NCBI GenBank assembly: GCA_902797005.1
Contig: CADBRE010000058.1
Coordinates: forward strand, 1 to 8,182
From: an uncultured Erysipelotrichaceae bacterium
Lineage (GTDB): Bacteria; Bacillota_I; Bacilli_A; RF39; UBA660
Direction: 5' to 3'
Length of the DNA stretch: 8,182 nucleotides
This document shows positions 6,506 to 8,182 of this stretch, one piece after another. The position numbers were made by a program, and so were the translations under genes. The notes beneath the pieces are model-generated. The model was not told the DNA's origin. It worked only from the letters and a program-made list of their open reading frames with translations, and searched no databases. Every line of letters starts with the position of its first letter. The first letter of the stretch is position 1.

Positions 6506-7636
6506 TTATTTCTTTTTAAACATTTCATTAAGCCAGACAGTCGGTCTTCCTATTACCGGAATACTAAAGTTAACTCTTCCAAGTATTGCTTCTTCTTTTA
6601 TGAATCCATCATCTTGCATCTGGTTATTATCGCCTTTAGTATAATATAGTTTAGCATTATTTCTAGTATCTATTTTAATAACCCTATGGACTAAAATACG
6701 GTCTTCTTTTTCAAAGACTAATATATCTCCTACGTTTATTTCGCCTTTGTTTATTTTACTATCATAGACTATTACATCGCCTTTATCTATAGTCTTTCTC
6801 ATTGATCCAGATCCAATCACTAATGCACCGTATCTAAATTTACATGATATTAGCATTATAAATACTGCCATTACTGAAAATGATAAGATGCTTAATATAT
6901 TGCTTTTCCCCTCTTTTTTGATTTCAAGACTTTCTTTTTTATTTCCAAAATTATCTTCAAGTATATAGTAAACAATTAATGGATAAATCATTCTAAAGAA
7001 AGTTCTAAAGAAAATGTACACATCAGGTATTATTGGAATAATGTATGAATATAAGCTTATTACTAATCTATATATTATTACAGGTTTAGGTCCAAATCTT
7101 TTACTTATATAGTTATAAAGTAAATTAGACGCTACTGCTGCAAATGTTAAATAACCTATCGACAATAGGAAATCATCCAGTGATGAGAAAGCATATAGAT
7201 TTGAGTATATTGATATATCTATTAAAACGCCTATTATAAAGTTAAATACCATAGATACTTTATTCTCAATAGTTATAAACTTATATCTTATTATTTCACT
7301 AGATATTATTATTGCCACGATTGGAATGATATATTTATAAAGCGTAGTTAAACTAAATGTATGTAATGATTTATAAAAGCCAGTATATATTCCAAATGTA
7401 TAAAAGATTCCTAAATATATTACTGATAATATTGCTATAAGCCTTGTTGCTTGTTTCTTTCTAATGTGAAGTCTAGTACTCTTTCTAATTAAGAAATACA
7501 CCATTACTCCTACTGCTGACAAAAATAAAGCAAGTTCAATTTTACTATTTAATAGTCTTGTGAAGAATAAAGAAGTTGTAAGTACGATGACTAAAATAGC
7601 TTGTAATATATATAGTTTTATTTTGTCTTTTTTCAC
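6506..7636 (-). CDS. sipW: Signal peptidase I, SipW/Sec11 (ER) type, with multi-span N-terminal domain
   Basis: This membrane serine protease should remove signal peptides from the three SipW-type proteins encoded downstream. The catalytic domain is residues about 250-376. It has a membrane anchor, then GSGSM with the nucleophile Ser278, DKGDVIVYD, LVHRVI with His317 where bacterial P-type enzymes have lysine, and TKGDNN...DD (334-343). Ser/His and the GDNN..DD box define the Sec11/SipW class. The chain ends IPVIGRPTVWLNEMFKKK with no C-terminal membrane segment. B. subtilis SipW is about 190 aa; this one is 376 aa because residues 1-240 add roughly seven or eight hydrophobic segments of unknown function. 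The start is GTG: the frame has a TGA 10 bases upstream, GAGGTGA lies 9 bases before it, and the next methionine is far inside. It is the first gene of the unit, 13 bases before the DUF5305 gene. The symbol denotes class, not proven orthology. Confidence 0.92.
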   Translation of the reverse strand: MKKDKIKLYILQAILVIVLTTSLFFTRLLNSKIELALFLSAVGVMVYFLIRKSTRLHIRKKQATRLIAILSVIYLGIFYTFGIYTGFYKSLHTFSLTTLYKYIIPIVAIIISSEIIRYKFITIENKVSMVFNFIIGVLIDISIYSNLYAFSSLDDFLLSIGYLTFAAVASNLLYNYISKRFGPKPVIIYRLVISLYSYIIPIIPDVYIFFRTFFRMIYPLIVYYILEDNFGNKKESLEIKKEGKSNILSILSFSVMAVFIMLISCKFRYGALVIGSGSMRKTIDKGDVIVYDSKINKGEINVGDILVFEKEDRILVHRVIKIDTRNNAKLYYTKGDNNQMQDDGFIKEEAILGRVNFSIPVIGRPTVWLNEMFKKK

Positions 7637-7645
7637 ACTTTTACT

Positions 7646-7652
7646 TCACCTC
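7646..7652 (-). promoter_or_regulatory. Ribosome binding site supporting the GTG start of the peptidase
   Basis: GAGGTGA on the minus strand lies 9 bases before GTG at 7636. Its last three bases (TGA) are the in-frame stop that rules out any earlier start. Confidence 0.7.
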
Positions 7653-7677
7653 TTTACTCTCCTAGCTTACATTTATT

Positions 7678-7706
7678 ATTATAACATGACTATTATTTTT
7701 TTAAAA
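7678..7706 (-). promoter_or_regulatory. Extended -10 promoter of the sipW fibre operon
   Basis: On the minus strand TGTTATAAT (7686-7678) is a perfect TATAAT with the TGn extension. The -35 at 17-base spacing (7701-7706, TTTTAA) is weak. A TTGAAA is present further upstream but 27 bases from the -10, too far to pair with it. Transcription would start near 7671, giving a leader of about 35 bases. The site lies between the tuf terminator and the first gene, where a promoter is required. It looks like a vegetative sigma-A promoter. Confidence 0.65.
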
Positions 7707-7717
7707 CATTTTTCAAC

Positions 7718-7745
7718 AAAAAAACCGAGAAATTTCTTTCTCAGT
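7718..7745 (-). terminator. Intrinsic terminator of tuf
   Basis: On the minus strand ACTGAGAAA pairs with TTTCTCGGT around a GAAA loop (7745-7724), nine pairs including one U-G, followed by a run of seven T (7724-7718). It begins 12 bases after the tuf stop codon. Confidence 0.88.
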
Positions 7746-7757
7746 TTAATAGTTTAA

Positions 7758-8182
7758 TTATTCAATAACTTCTGATACTACACCAGCGCCAACAGTTCTA
7801 CCACCTTCACGGATAGAGAATTGAGTACCGTTTTCAAGAGCTATCTTAGTTATTAATTCAACTGTCATAGTAACGTTGTCTCCAGGCATTACCATTTCAA
7901 CACCTTCAGGAAGTGTGATTACACCAGTAACGTCTGTTGTTCTGAAGTAGAATTGAGGTCTATAGTTACTGAAGAATGGAGTATGTCTTCCACCTTCTTC
8001 TTTAGATAGAACATAAACTTCTGCTTTGAACTTTTTGTGAGGTGTAACTGTTCCAGGTTTAGCTAGAACTTGTCCTCTTTCAACGTCTTCTCTGTTGATA
8101 CCACGAAGTAATACACCAGCGTTATCTCCAGCTTCTGCATAGTCTAAAGATTTCTTAAACATTTCAATTCCTGTAACAACAG
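7758..8182 (-). CDS. tuf: Elongation factor Tu, C-terminal part (5' end beyond window edge)
   Basis: About 141 codons remain and the frame is open to the window edge ([20 protein letters not shown] at its start), so the N-terminal GTPase domain lies outside. The visible part covers the end of domain II and all of domain III. Landmarks are [20 protein letters not shown], the near-universal GGRHTPFF and [27 protein letters not shown] and the ending [15 protein letters not shown]-Tu carries aminoacyl-tRNA to the ribosome as a GTP complex in the cytoplasm. An ATG at 8162 is the internal methionine of GIEMF, not a start. Codon use here is slightly less AT-biased than in the neighbouring genes, as expected for a very highly expressed gene. 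The usual neighbour upstream would be fusA, not visible here. Confidence 0.97.
   Translation of the reverse strand, partial: VVTGIEMFKKSLDYAEAGDNAGVLLRGINREDVERGQVLAKPGTVTPHKKFKAEVYVLSKEEGGRHTPFFSNYRPQFYFRTTDVTGVITLPEGVEMVMPGDNVTMTVELITKIALENGTQFSIREGGRTVGAGVVSEVIE

Noticed and set aside
6493..6528. Twelve-residue N-terminal extension of the DUF5305 protein from ATG at 6528
   Set aside because: There is no ribosome binding site for that ATG and it overlaps the peptidase gene, whereas ATG at 6492 has GAGGTG at good spacing.
6389..6649. Two overlapping plus-strand frames near the peptidase/DUF5305 junction
   Set aside because: Both lie opposite well-supported genes and have phenylalanine- and isoleucine-rich content typical of antisense reading.
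7560..7757. Plus-strand open frame of 65 codons across the sipW promoter
   Set aside because: It overlaps the sipW 5' end, its promoter and the tuf terminator and shows no family likeness.
1..8182. Mollicutes origin with TGA read as tryptophan
   Set aside because: Tryptophans in the peptidase and the beta-helix protein are TGG, and TGA serves as the stop of yqfC at the expected place.

Overview
The window is AT-rich, and every convincing gene lies on the minus strand. TGG is used for tryptophan and TGA ends yqfC, so this is genetic code 11, not the Mollicutes code. An EF-Tu of Bacilli type, strong GGAGG-like ribosome binding sites, intrinsic terminators and the endospore genes yqfC and yqfD all point to a low-GC Bacillota. 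An uncultured gut-type Bacilli lineage such as RF39 or a relative is my guess from general resemblance, not a demonstrated placement.

Reading in the direction of transcription (right to left): the 3' end of tuf (EF-Tu) closes with a clear intrinsic terminator. A new transcription unit then starts from an extended -10 promoter near 7680. It contains five genes: a SipW/Sec11-type signal peptidase I with a large extra membrane domain; a DUF5305-type two-pass membrane protein with a roughly 200-residue lysine-rich cytoplasmic tail; a 245-aa protein with a SipW-type signal peptide; a 196-aa TasA/camelysin-like protein, probably the main fibre subunit, with its own candidate internal promoter; and a 546-aa protein that joins the same TasA-like module to a beta-helix domain built of NGGTF-type repeats. 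A strong terminator at 1451-1478 ends the unit.

The five genes look like a self-contained surface-fibre or matrix system. The dedicated peptidase would cleave the three proteins with SipW-type signals. The TasA-like protein would polymerise, and the beta-helix fusion would join the fibre or cap it through the shared N-terminal module. The DUF5305 protein would sit in the membrane beside the peptidase. This follows the logic of tapA-sipW-tasA in Bacillus subtilis, but the gene content and domain architecture differ. There is no sortase and no LPXTG motif.

Below position 1310 a separate unit holds yqfC and the first 353 codons of yqfD, overlapping by 8 bases. These are sporulation genes of the mother-cell programme, so the organism probably descends from or belongs to endospore formers. 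The 200-base gap between the two units holds the terminator, a weak promoter candidate and a 10-bp inverted repeat.
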